From contig MESQ01000054.1 in the NCBI GenBank assembly GCA_001771065.1, positions 1 through 42,483 on the forward strand: a stretch of 42,483 bases of DNA, written 5' to 3'. The notes beneath the pieces are model-generated. The model saw nothing but the letters and a program-made list of their open reading frames with translations. It was not told where the DNA came from and made no database searches. This document shows, in pieces, positions 35,572-42,483 of the stretch. The position numbers were made by a program, and so were the translations under genes. The number at the start of each line of letters is the position of its first letter. The stretch's first letter is position 1. This stretch comes from Burkholderiales bacterium RIFOXYD12_FULL_59_19. GTDB taxonomy: Bacteria; Pseudomonadota; Gammaproteobacteria; Burkholderiales; Burkholderiaceae_C.

Positions 35572-36113
35572 TGATGTTGTTTAGAGCTGCTGTTGTGTTG
35601 TGGCTTGCCGTGGGCTTGCTGGGTTGTGGATCATCTTCCACTGATGAATTGAACCAGTGGATGACTGCGCAGCGAGCCCAGTCGCAACCCAAGGTCAAGC
35701 CCATTGCAGAACCCAAGCAATTCAAACCGGAAAATTACACGCTGGCCGGCGAACTTGAGCCGTTCAGCAAGCAAAAACTGACGCAGGCGCTCGGCAAAGA
35801 AGCGAGTCAAGCCGCTTCCAATGGCGGCTTGATTTCCCCCGAGTTGACCCGACGCAAGCAGCCCCTGGAGGAATTTCCGCTCGACAGCATGACCTTGGTG
35901 GGCAGCATGGTGCGTGACAAACAACCGGTGGCCTTGGTGAAAGTGGGGCCACTGCTGTACCAGGTGCGCCCAGGTGACTATCTGGGACAGAACTACGGGC
36001 GTGTGGTCAAGATTATTGAAAACGAAGTCACCCTGCGTGAAATTGTGCAGGATGCTGCTGGTGAGTGGATTGAGCGCCCCGCCAATTTGCTGTTGCAAGA
36101 GAGGTCTAAATGA
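35568..36113 (+). CDS. pilP: Type IV pilus assembly lipoprotein PilP
   Basis: This 181-residue lipoprotein has lipobox LLGC, followed by an unstructured linker (residues about 22-75) and a C-terminal beta-domain (VGSMVRDKQPVALVKVGPLLYQVRPGDYLGQNYG) that docks on the secretin. It connects PilNO to PilQ across the periplasm. Both ends overlap neighbours by ATGA. Confidence 0.96.
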   Translation: MMMLFRAAVVLWLAVGLLGCGSSSTDELNQWMTAQRAQSQPKVKPIAEPKQFKPENYTLAGELEPFSKQKLTQALGKEASQAASNGGLISPELTRRKQPLEEFPLDSMTLVGSMVRDKQPVALVKVGPLLYQVRPGDYLGQNYGRVVKIIENEVTLREIVQDAAGEWIERPANLLLQERSK

Positions 36114-38248
36114 AAAATTGCCATGTGGGTCGGGTCGTGCGCTGGTGGCATCGGCTTGGATTGGGTTTATGCCTGGTGCTGATGACGGGCTGGGCGCATG
36201 CGCAAGTGGCTATTGAGTCGGTATCTGGGGCCTTGCAAAGTGGCGTTGAAGTGGTCAGGATTGATTTGAGTGAAGCACTCAGTGCCTTGCCTGCGGCTTT
36301 TTCAATCCAGTCACCAGCCCGTATTGCACTTGATTTTCCCAACGTGGTCAGTGCCATCGGACGCGCCACCATCGCGGTGAACCAGGGCAACCTGAATTCC
36401 ATCAGTGTGGTACAGGCGGGTGACCGCACCCGGGTGGTGATGAACCTCAAGCAATCGACCACCTACACAACCCAATGGCAGGGTAAGACCTTGTTGGTGG
36501 TGCTGGACGCGCTGGCGGGCGCCGGTCCGGCGGCAGCTGTGCAACAGTTTGCCGAGGCTCAGAGCCGCGACGTGTTACCGCTGCGCGACCTTGACTTCAG
36601 GCGCGGGGACGAAGGAGCAGGCCGGGTGGTTGTGTCCTTGCCCAACAACCAGGTGGGTGTTGACATCCGTCAACAGGGACAGTCGTTGTTGGTTGAGTTC
36701 ATGAAAACGTCCCTGCCCGAGGGCCTGCGACGTCGTCTGGACGTGACCGACTTTGGCACGCCCGTTAAAAGTATCACCACCACGCAATCAGGGGACCGGG
36801 TGCGTATGCTCATCGAGCCCCAAGGGTTGTGGGTGCACAGTGCCTATCAGACGGATAACCAGTTTGTGGTGGAGGTCAAACCCGTCAAGGTCGATGCCAA
36901 CAAGCTGTCGCAAGGGGCAGGGTTTACCGGGCAAAAGCTGTCCTTGAATTTTCAGAGTATTGACGTGCGCTCCCTGTTGCAAGTGATTGCAGACTTTACC
37001 AACTTCAACGTCATCACCTCGGATTCAGTGGCTGGGTCGGTCACCTTGCGTCTGCAGGATGTGCCGTGGGATCAGGCGCTTGACATCATTTTGCAGGCCA
37101 AGGGCCTGGGCGTGCGTAAAACCGGCAACGTGCTCTGGATTGCGCCCAAGGATGAGATCAACGCCAAGGAAAAACTGGACCTGGAGTCGGCGGCTGCGTT
37201 GCAAAATCTGGAGCCCTTGCGCACCCAGTCGTTCCAGATGAACTACACCAAGGCGGCTGAAGTGGCTGCGCAGCTGACGGCTGGCGGCGCGGCTGCCGCG
37301 GGTGCTGTGGGCGGCGGTTCGCGCATGCTCAGCCCGCGTGGCAGTGTCATTGCTGAAACCCGTACCAATCAATTGTTTGTCACTGACATTCCTTCCCGGC
37401 TGGAGCAGGTTCAGCAATTGATTGCCAAACTCGACATTCCGGTACGTCAGGTGCTGATCGAGGCCCGCATCGTGGAAGCCTCTGACACCTTCGGCAAGTC
37501 GCTCGGTGTCAAGTTGGGTAGCGCAGACCTGCGTGCCCAACAGGGCGGCGATGGCGGCTACGCTATCGCCGGTGATACCCGGGTGGCTTTTGGTACCAAC
37601 TATGGCAATGCCGTGGCGTCCAGTGGTGCGGGCGGTACCGTGGATTTGACGAGCGGATTTGTCAACCTTCCGGCCATCGGCCAGAACGGCTATTCTCCGG
37701 CTACCTTCGCCTTGTCAATTTTCAGCTCTGCTGCCAACCGGTTCCTGAATTTGGAATTGTCGGCTCTGGAAGCGGACGGCAAGGGTAAAGTGGTGTCCAG
37801 CCCGCGTGTGGTGACGGCTGATCAGATCAAGGCCTTGATCGAGCAGGGTACCGAGCTGCCTTATCAGGTGGCGTCAAGCAGCGGTGCGACGTCGATTGCC
37901 TTCAGAAAAGCCAACCTGAAGCTTGAAGTGACGCCTCAGATCACCCCCGAGGGCAACATCATCCTGGCACTTGATGTCAACAAAGACACTGTAGGCCAGT
38001 CTACCGCGGCAGGTTTTGCCATCAATACCAAACACATTCAGACCCAGGTACTGGTTGAGAATGGTGGCACGGTGGTCATTGGCGGCATTTTTGAGATGAC
38101 CGAGAGTGACAGCGAGACCAAAGTGCCCTTGTTAGGTGACTTGCCTGGCGTGGGTAATCTGTTCAAGAGCCGGTCCAGGATTGCCAACAAACAGGAAATG
38201 CTGGTGTTTATCACCCCCAAGGTGGTGGCGGACAAGGCGGTTCGGTAG
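36110..38248 (+). CDS. pilQ: Type IV pilus secretin PilQ
   Basis: This 712-residue outer-membrane secretin has a signal peptide (about 1-32, GWAHAQ), two AMIN domains that bind peptidoglycan (VAIESVSGALQSGVEVVRIDLS, and again from about residue 155), an N0/STN domain (LNFQSIDVRSLLQVIADFTNFN), an N1 secretin_N domain, and the C-terminal secretin pore with the family end GTVVIGGIFEMTESD...VPLLGDLPGVGNLFKSR. Gly/Ala-rich stretch 385-402 (GGAAAAGAVGGGS) is a flexible insert. It is followed 36 bp later by a lipoprotein gene. Confidence 0.97.
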   Translation: MKNCHVGRVVRWWHRLGLGLCLVLMTGWAHAQVAIESVSGALQSGVEVVRIDLSEALSALPAAFSIQSPARIALDFPNVVSAIGRATIAVNQGNLNSISVVQAGDRTRVVMNLKQSTTYTTQWQGKTLLVVLDALAGAGPAAAVQQFAEAQSRDVLPLRDLDFRRGDEGAGRVVVSLPNNQVGVDIRQQGQSLLVEFMKTSLPEGLRRRLDVTDFGTPVKSITTTQSGDRVRMLIEPQGLWVHSAYQTDNQFVVEVKPVKVDANKLSQGAGFTGQKLSLNFQSIDVRSLLQVIADFTNFNVITSDSVAGSVTLRLQDVPWDQALDIILQAKGLGVRKTGNVLWIAPKDEINAKEKLDLESAAALQNLEPLRTQSFQMNYTKAAEVAAQLTAGGAAAAGAVGGGSRMLSPRGSVIAETRTNQLFVTDIPSRLEQVQQLIAKLDIPVRQVLIEARIVEASDTFGKSLGVKLGSADLRAQQGGDGGYAIAGDTRVAFGTNYGNAVASSGAGGTVDLTSGFVNLPAIGQNGYSPATFALSIFSSAANRFLNLELSALEADGKGKVVSSPRVVTADQIKALIEQGTELPYQVASSSGATSIAFRKANLKLEVTPQITPEGNIILALDVNKDTVGQSTAAGFAINTKHIQTQVLVENGGTVVIGGIFEMTESDSETKVPLLGDLPGVGNLFKSRSRIANKQEMLVFITPKVVADKAVR

Positions 38249-38284
38249 TTTTAAAAATCCAGTTTGCATCACAGGACGGTATTT

Positions 38285-40399
38285 ATGAGATTTTTGAAGT
38301 TTTTAGCTGGACTGGGCATGGCGCTGGTACTGGTCGCTTGCGGCGGGGGCGGGGGCAGTGCGGGAACGTCGTTGACGGGCGCAACAACCGCCATTACGCC
38401 AGGGACCACGACGACACCTGTTGTGGTGACACCTGCCATTCCTACCGCAACACTTTTCATCCACAACTCGCTGGGTGAAAAAGTCTACAACGTGACTGCG
38501 GGCGAGGTGTTTACTGCGCGGGTCACGCTATTGGACGCATTGGGTCAGGTCGTGCCCAATCGGCTGGTGACGTTTTCAACGGGCAGTGACAACTTGACCT
38601 TGTCGCCTGACACCAAGGCCACAGATGCCATCACGGGCATTGCCGAGACGACTGTCGCACCAAGTTCAACCTCTACCGGAGGGGGGGTGACCTTAACCGC
38701 GACGGCGACGATTGACGGAACCGTTACCACGGGGCAGGTCGACTTTAACGTGGCGGCCAATTCTTCGTCAACGACCGTGCTGGCGGTATCTGATTTTGTT
38801 TTGTTACTCAGCAAAAACGCCATGAACAACAGCGGTGCTGACAGTGCGCAGCTTACTGTGGTGTCTGTTGATGCAAACCGGAATGTTGTCCCGGGGGCAT
38901 CGGTCGTGGTGACGTCCGATCAAAACACTGTATTCACACCCAGCGGCACGTCAGTGACCGATGCGTTTGGTAAATACGTAGGCACCTTAACCATTGGCAG
39001 TGACCAGTCAGACCGAGATGTGACACTTTCAGTTGCCATCAACGGCATTACGAAACGCACAAAAGTGCGGGTGACAGGGAGTCGCTTGTCCGTTCAGGCC
39101 TCACCGAGCGCCCCGACACCCAATCAGTCCGTCACGGTCACCGCGACGCTGACAGATTCAGCGGGCAATCCGATCTCGGGCGCAGATGTCACATTGGATG
39201 GCACGGTTCCTGGGCTGCAAGCGCTCAAGCTGGTGACGGACTTGTTGGGCAAAATCAGCCAAACATTGCTGGCACCATCAGCATCGGGTGTATACGCCAT
39301 TTCCGCCAGCGGCAGCGGGGTTAATTCTGGTGACTATGCGCTGAATGTTTTTAGCAGCGCGGTACCTGTTGCAACCATCCCTGTCGGTGCCACGCCTTCC
39401 TTGTCGGCATCACCCAATGTATTGCCCGTTAATAGTGCTGGCACAAGTACCAATCAATCCACTTTGCGCTTCTTGTTTCTTGATGGCACGAATAGCCCGG
39501 TAAAGAACGTGCGAGTTCGGTTTGATGATGTGACGACTGGTTTGGCATTGGTTGGCGCGTCTATTTCAAGCGGCACAACAACGCTCTATACCGATGACTC
39601 GGGCGTTGTTTCGGTTCAGTATGTAGCGGGTCAAAATTCGAGCCCAACCAATGGGGTGACGGTACGCGCCTGTTATTCGGCCAATGACTTTGCGTCCGCC
39701 ATCGATTGTCCAGCCGTGGTCAATGTGAATTTGACAACAGTCGGTCAAGCACTTGCTGTTTCGATTGGTGACGACAATCTTTTGACCGTTGGAACGGGTG
39801 GCACCTACATCAAGAAATTTGTTGTGACCGTTGCCGATTCGGCTGGCCGGGCCGTGGTCAATGCACCGGTTGCCATCTCTGTTGATTTGACGCATTATGG
39901 TAAAGGTGCTTCCAGCTCGTCGTATTTGGACAGCCTGAGTTTCGCAGTCAACGCTCTGACCGTAGTTCCTTTGAGTCTGACGGCAGCATACCCTGCCGAC
40001 AACACGATTAACCCTGCTACTGCACCCGTTCAGCGTATCTGGTGTCCCAATGAAGACATCAATCGCAACGGCAATGTGGATGGGCTTGAAAACACCAACG
40101 GAAGTGTTGACAGCAACGCGCAACCGACCCTGGATCCCCGCAAGGCCGACTTGATTGTGAGCTACGATGATCCAGCCGTCACTGCCACCAATGCCAGTGG
40201 TGTACTGGTGATCAAGGTAGAGTACTCGCAGCGCTTTGGTACATGGTTGGCCTACAGGGTCATCGCGACGACCAATGTATCAGGCTCCCAGGGCATGGCA
40301 GAGCGCCTGTTTGTGACAGATTTTCTGGAAAAGGATAAGCTTACTGGTTCATTTTTGACGCCACCCTATGGCGTGGGTTCCTGCGTGAGCCCTAATTGA
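38285..40399 (+). CDS. Ig-like repeat surface lipoprotein with EF-hand loop
   Basis: This 704-residue lipoprotein has signal residues 1-18, lipobox LVAC with Cys19, and a Gly/Ser/Thr-rich tether. It is followed by about four immunoglobulin-like beta domains of the invasin/Big_1 kind (markers: DALGQVVPNRLVTFST, DANRNVVPGASVVVTS, DSAGNPISGADVTLDG, DGTNSPVKNVRVRFDD, DSAGRAVVNAPVAISV). Residues 591-602 (DINRNGNVDGLE) form a complete EF-hand loop with ligands at 1, 3, 5, 7, 9 and 12, so the end probably binds calcium. It has few Cys. Base use is slightly less GC-rich than pilQ. It lies between pilQ and aroK, so a role in pilus anchoring or adhesion is possible but unproved. The ATG at 38285 is preferred to a TTG at 38264. 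Confidence 0.8.
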   Translation: MRFLKFLAGLGMALVLVACGGGGGSAGTSLTGATTAITPGTTTTPVVVTPAIPTATLFIHNSLGEKVYNVTAGEVFTARVTLLDALGQVVPNRLVTFSTGSDNLTLSPDTKATDAITGIAETTVAPSSTSTGGGVTLTATATIDGTVTTGQVDFNVAANSSSTTVLAVSDFVLLLSKNAMNNSGADSAQLTVVSVDANRNVVPGASVVVTSDQNTVFTPSGTSVTDAFGKYVGTLTIGSDQSDRDVTLSVAINGITKRTKVRVTGSRLSVQASPSAPTPNQSVTVTATLTDSAGNPISGADVTLDGTVPGLQALKLVTDLLGKISQTLLAPSASGVYAISASGSGVNSGDYALNVFSSAVPVATIPVGATPSLSASPNVLPVNSAGTSTNQSTLRFLFLDGTNSPVKNVRVRFDDVTTGLALVGASISSGTTTLYTDDSGVVSVQYVAGQNSSPTNGVTVRACYSANDFASAIDCPAVVNVNLTTVGQALAVSIGDDNLLTVGTGGTYIKKFVVTVADSAGRAVVNAPVAISVDLTHYGKGASSSSYLDSLSFAVNALTVVPLSLTAAYPADNTINPATAPVQRIWCPNEDINRNGNVDGLENTNGSVDSNAQPTLDPRKADLIVSYDDPAVTATNASGVLVIKVEYSQRFGTWLAYRVIATTNVSGSQGMAERLFVTDFLEKDKLTGSFLTPPYGVGSCVSPN

Positions 40400-40412
40400 G
40401 GGTGACTTGTGC

Positions 40413-40691
40413 ATGATCGCCTTGATCGGCCTGCCCGGCTCAGGCAAATCTACCGTCGGACGTCAACTGGCGCGGCGGTTGCAGCTCCCGTTCTTTGACT
40501 CCGACCACGTCATCGAGCAGCAGTTGGGCTGCTCGATTCGCGAGTTTTTTGAGCGCGAAGGTGAGGCCAGGTTTCGGGACATTGAAGCCTCGGTCATAGA
40601 AGAGCTCACCCGGAATCCGGCCGCGGTGTTGACCACCGGCGGTGGTTTATCTGAATTCATCACCCGACAACCCGACCCGACAATCAAATGA
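40413..40691 (+). pseudogene. aroK: Truncated shikimate kinase (5' part of aroK)
   Basis: A strong ribosome site (GAGGGTGA) and the ATG at 40413 start a shikimate kinase with P-loop GLPGSGKST, the shikimate-binding DSDHVIE and the REFFEREGEARFRDIE block, up to VLTTGGG. After this point (about 40646) the frame continues with LSEFITRQPDPTIK and stops, unlike any AroK, so about half of the enzyme is missing. The stop overlaps the ATG of the next gene. The first half lacks the lid and nucleotide-binding end, so activity is not expected. The full gene seems to begin again at 42378. Confidence 0.88.
40425..40518 (+). repeat. Direct repeat in aroK, left copy
   Basis: These 94 bp are identical, base for base, to 42390-42483 at the end of the window. 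The repeat begins at codon 5 of aroK and very probably continues beyond the window edge; its true right end could be as far as 40646, where the left copy loses AroK homology (about 222 bp). Confidence 0.97.
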
Positions 40692-42298
40692 TGAATACCC
40701 CATTGGTTGGTCCCAACATCTCGGCCGTGTCAGCGACTGCCAACCCTTTGCCCAGACGCAAGTTGCCCATTGGCATACAGACCTTTCGTGAGATTCGTGA
40801 AGAGGGCCACTACTACGTGGACAAAACCGGCTTCGCCATGCGCCTGGTGAGTGCTGGTAAATATTACTTTTTGTCGCGCCCGCGGCGTTTTGGCAAAAGC
40901 CTGTTTCTCGACACCCTTAAAGAGATGTTTGAGGGCAACCAGAAGCTGTTCACGGGTCTGGCCGCAGAAAACAGCTGGGACTGGTCTAAAAGATACCCGG
41001 TGCTGCGCATCAGCTTTGGCGCCGGTGTGCTGAGTTCGCTGACCGATTTGGGGCAAAGTTTGCACCAACAATTGACTGCGCTGGAGCGCCAATTCGGTTT
41101 GCAAGCCGAGTTTCCCGATGTGCGCAGCCGTTTCAAAGAACTCATCAGTCGGGTGGCAGCGCAGACTGGTCAACGCGTGGTGGTGCTGGTGGATGAATAT
41201 GACAAGCCGATTCTGGACCGCATTGAACAAAGTGACATCGCACTAATGATGCGTGAAGCACTCAAGGACTTGTATTCGGTGCTGAAAGATTCGGATGCTT
41301 ATCTGAAGTTTGTGTTTCTGACCGGTGTGTCCAAATTCAGTAAAGTCAGCCTGTTTTCAGGCTTGAACAACTTGACCGACATCACCCTGGATGCCCGCTA
41401 CAGCGACATCTGCGGCTATACCGATGCCGATGTAGACAGCGTCTTTGCGCCCGAGTTGCCCGGGCTGGACCGGCAACAAATTCGCGACTGGTACAACGGC
41501 TACAACTGGCTCGGTGCGGCGGTTTATAACCCTTTTGGGCTGCTTCAACTGTTTGACAAACGCAAGATTAACCCCTACTGGTTTGAAACCGGCACGCCAA
41601 GTTTTTTGATCAAGATACTGGCGCAGCGCCACCAGTTCACGCCTGATTTAAGTCACATTGTCGCCAGTGAAACGCTGCTCTCAACCTTTGACGTGGACAA
41701 CATTCCTGCTGAGGCCTTGCTGTTCCAGGCTGGCTATCTGACGATTGACAGCGTGACCGAGATGCCGGGGCGCACCCGCTACAAGCTTAAATATCCCAAC
41801 CTTGAAGTGCAGTCGGCCCTCAATGACAGCTTGCTGCAAAGCCTCACCGGTGACAGCAGCAAGCCCGGTGCGCACATCAGCCAACTTTACGAATTGCTGC
41901 AAAGGAGCGACTTTGTTGGCCTCAAACAGCTTTTTCACGCCTTTTACGCCAGTATCGCAAACGACTGGTACCGCAAGAACGAGCTGGCGAGTTTTGAGGG
42001 CTATTACGCCAGTATTTTTTACAGCTATTTTGCAGCGCTGGGCTTGGAGTTACGGCTGGAAGATGCCACCAACCAGGGTCGCATTGATCTGACGCTGCTG
42101 TTTCCTGGCCAGGTGTTTCTGTTTGAGTTCAAGGTGGTCGAGCTGGCGCCCAATGGCCAAGCTTTGCAGCAACTCAAAGACCGGAGCTACGCTGACAAGT
42201 ACCTAGCCCGTGGCGAGCCGATTCACCTGATTGGGGTGGAATTCAGCAAAGCGAGTCGCAACATTGTGGCCTTTGATGTGCAGACGCTTTCAGTTTGA
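40688..42298 (+). CDS. AAA-ATPase-like / PD-(D/E)XK nuclease family protein (PF09820 + DUF1703 type)
   Basis: This 536-residue protein of a widespread, function-unknown family has an N-terminal AAA-ATPase_like domain: LPIGIQTFREIREEGHYYVDKT, a degenerate P-loop RPRRFGKS with GKS at 69-71, Walker B VVVLVDEYDKPI with Asp169-Glu170, and the sensor region FLTGVSKFSKVSLFSGLNNL. The C-terminal nuclease-like domain has the PD-(D/E)XK core Asp467 (RIDLTLL), Glu480 and Lys482 (FLFEFK). All predicted active residues are present. Start ATG 40688 overlaps the stop of the broken aroK (ATGA), with no ribosome site of its own, so it probably relies on coupled translation from the pil-aroK transcript. The family often behaves like mobile or repeat-prone genes. 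Function unknown. Confidence 0.9.
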   Translation: MMNTPLVGPNISAVSATANPLPRRKLPIGIQTFREIREEGHYYVDKTGFAMRLVSAGKYYFLSRPRRFGKSLFLDTLKEMFEGNQKLFTGLAAENSWDWSKRYPVLRISFGAGVLSSLTDLGQSLHQQLTALERQFGLQAEFPDVRSRFKELISRVAAQTGQRVVVLVDEYDKPILDRIEQSDIALMMREALKDLYSVLKDSDAYLKFVFLTGVSKFSKVSLFSGLNNLTDITLDARYSDICGYTDADVDSVFAPELPGLDRQQIRDWYNGYNWLGAAVYNPFGLLQLFDKRKINPYWFETGTPSFLIKILAQRHQFTPDLSHIVASETLLSTFDVDNIPAEALLFQAGYLTIDSVTEMPGRTRYKLKYPNLEVQSALNDSLLQSLTGDSSKPGAHISQLYELLQRSDFVGLKQLFHAFYASIANDWYRKNELASFEGYYASIFYSYFAALGLELRLEDATNQGRIDLTLLFPGQVFLFEFKVVELAPNGQALQQLKDRSYADKYLARGEPIHLIGVEFSKASRNIVAFDVQTLSV

Positions 42299-42377
42299 TG
42301 GCGGCTTGGGTGTTGCGACCAGCTTGGGGCGTGAATGAACGAAAATACCAGCTCCTACTTCTTTGTTCCCTTCATTC
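42299..42377 (+). other. Short gap before the second aroK start
   Basis: These 79 bp have no clear promoter, terminator or ribosome site. The bases right before the ATG (CTTTGTTCCCTTCATTC) are pyrimidine-rich, unlike the left aroK copy, which has GAGGGTGA. Translation of the second aroK would thus be weak, leaderless, or coupled to the ATPase gene 79 bp upstream. Confidence 0.5.
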
Positions 42378-42483
42378 ATGATTTCCCTCATCGGCCTGCC
42401 CGGCTCAGGCAAATCTACCGTCGGACGTCAACTGGCGCGGCGGTTGCAGCTCCCGTTCTTTGACTCCGACCACGTCATCGAGC
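42378..42483 (+). CDS. aroK: Shikimate kinase, second start (runs off the window)
   Basis: The ATG at 42378 opens [19 protein letters not shown], with the shikimate kinase P-loop, and continues open to the window edge (about 35 codons) through DSDHVIE. The first copy begins MIALIGLPG; the first codons use different bases (ATTTCCCTC against ATCGCCTTG), and from codon 5 on the two are identical. If the rest follows outside the window, this is the working copy that makes shikimate 3-phosphate for aromatic amino acids, normally followed by aroB. Confidence 0.85.
   Translation, partial: MISLIGLPGSGKSTVGRQLARRLQLPFFDSDHVIE
42390..42483 (+). repeat. Direct repeat in aroK, right copy
   Basis: This matches 40425-40518 at 94 of 94 positions and is cut by the window end. 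The high identity, beside different first codons, points to a recent duplication or to gene conversion between the copies. Confidence 0.97.

Larger units (their letters stand above)
40647..42389 (+). mobile_element. Candidate inserted module with AAA-ATPase/nuclease gene
   Basis: A segment of about 1.74 kb lies between the two aroK 5' ends. It contains one gene of 536 codons and only 41 bp before and 79 bp after it. No inverted terminal repeats, no transposase or integrase, and no simple short target duplication are seen; the flanking repeat is the aroK sequence itself. The left edge (after GGTGG at 40646) and the right edge (before ATCGGC at 42390) are inferred from loss and return of aroK homology. 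It could be an insertion, a recombined donor fragment, or a tandem duplication with later insertion. Confidence 0.6.

Noticed and set aside
40688..42298. Phage defence or restriction system
   Set aside because: The ATPase and PD-(D/E)XK domains would allow it, but there is a single gene with no partner, methylase or defence neighbours; the aroK duplication points rather to a mobile module.

Overview
The window looks like a chromosomal segment of a betaproteobacterium of the Burkholderiales, most likely Comamonadaceae (Rhodoferax/Polaromonas-like). The reasons are the high-GC coding style, the housekeeping layout (metK divergent from two LpxL-type acyltransferases, engB divergent from cytochrome c4, lysA-lptM divergent from cyaY, mrcA divergent from pilMNOPQ, then aroK) and the density of ATGA/GTGA stop-start overlaps. 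The genus is an inference from gene order and protein character; no search was run.

Region 1 (1-1532) is the end of a polar amino-acid ABC importer: two permeases and an ATPase. Region 2 (about 1600-16280) is a large nitrogen-scavenging cluster for urea oligomers. It holds an allophanate hydrolase (AtzF type), a Tat-exported NMT1/SsuA-type ABC importer, an AtzG-AtzE-AtzH-like set, a BMP-type (AtzTUVW-like) importer, a formamidase-like nitrilase-family enzyme, two paralogous isochorismatase-fold hydrolases that read as biuret hydrolase (BiuH) and triuret hydrolase (TrtA), and a GntR/FCD regulator. The proposed flow is triuret -> 1-carboxybiuret -> (AtzEG, AtzH) allophanate, biuret -> (BiuH) allophanate, and allophanate -> (AtzF) ammonia + CO2. 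No cyanuric acid hydrolase (AtzD) is present. Two matching palindromic sites, in front of atzF and in front of the BMP binding protein, are probably the operators of the GntR regulator.

Region 3 (16340-24813) is envelope related: a BNR/sialidase-like secreted protein and a polytopic membrane protein, convergent with an ArnT-like glycosyltransferase, a GtrA flippase-like protein and a GT9 heptosyltransferase-like protein; then metK with a structured leader, and two LpxL/LpxM-type acyltransferases. A gene-free stretch (24814-25321) holds two inverted copies of a hairpin element whose stem shows compensatory base changes. Region 4 (25322-32895) has engB, cytochrome c4, msrPQ, lysA, lptM, cyaY and mrcA.

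Region 5 (33165-40399) is the type IV pilus assembly operon pilMNOPQ, followed by a large Ig-like lipoprotein with an EF-hand loop. Region 6 (40413-42483) is the most unusual. The 5' part of aroK (shikimate kinase) is cut off after its TTGGG motif and runs by an ATGA overlap into an AAA-ATPase/PD-(D/E)XK nuclease gene. After that gene the start of aroK appears again, identical over the 94 bp that fit in the window but with a different first 12-15 bp. This looks like an insertion that duplicated, or rebuilt, the 5' end of an essential-pathway gene. It is the best candidate here for an undescribed mobile module.
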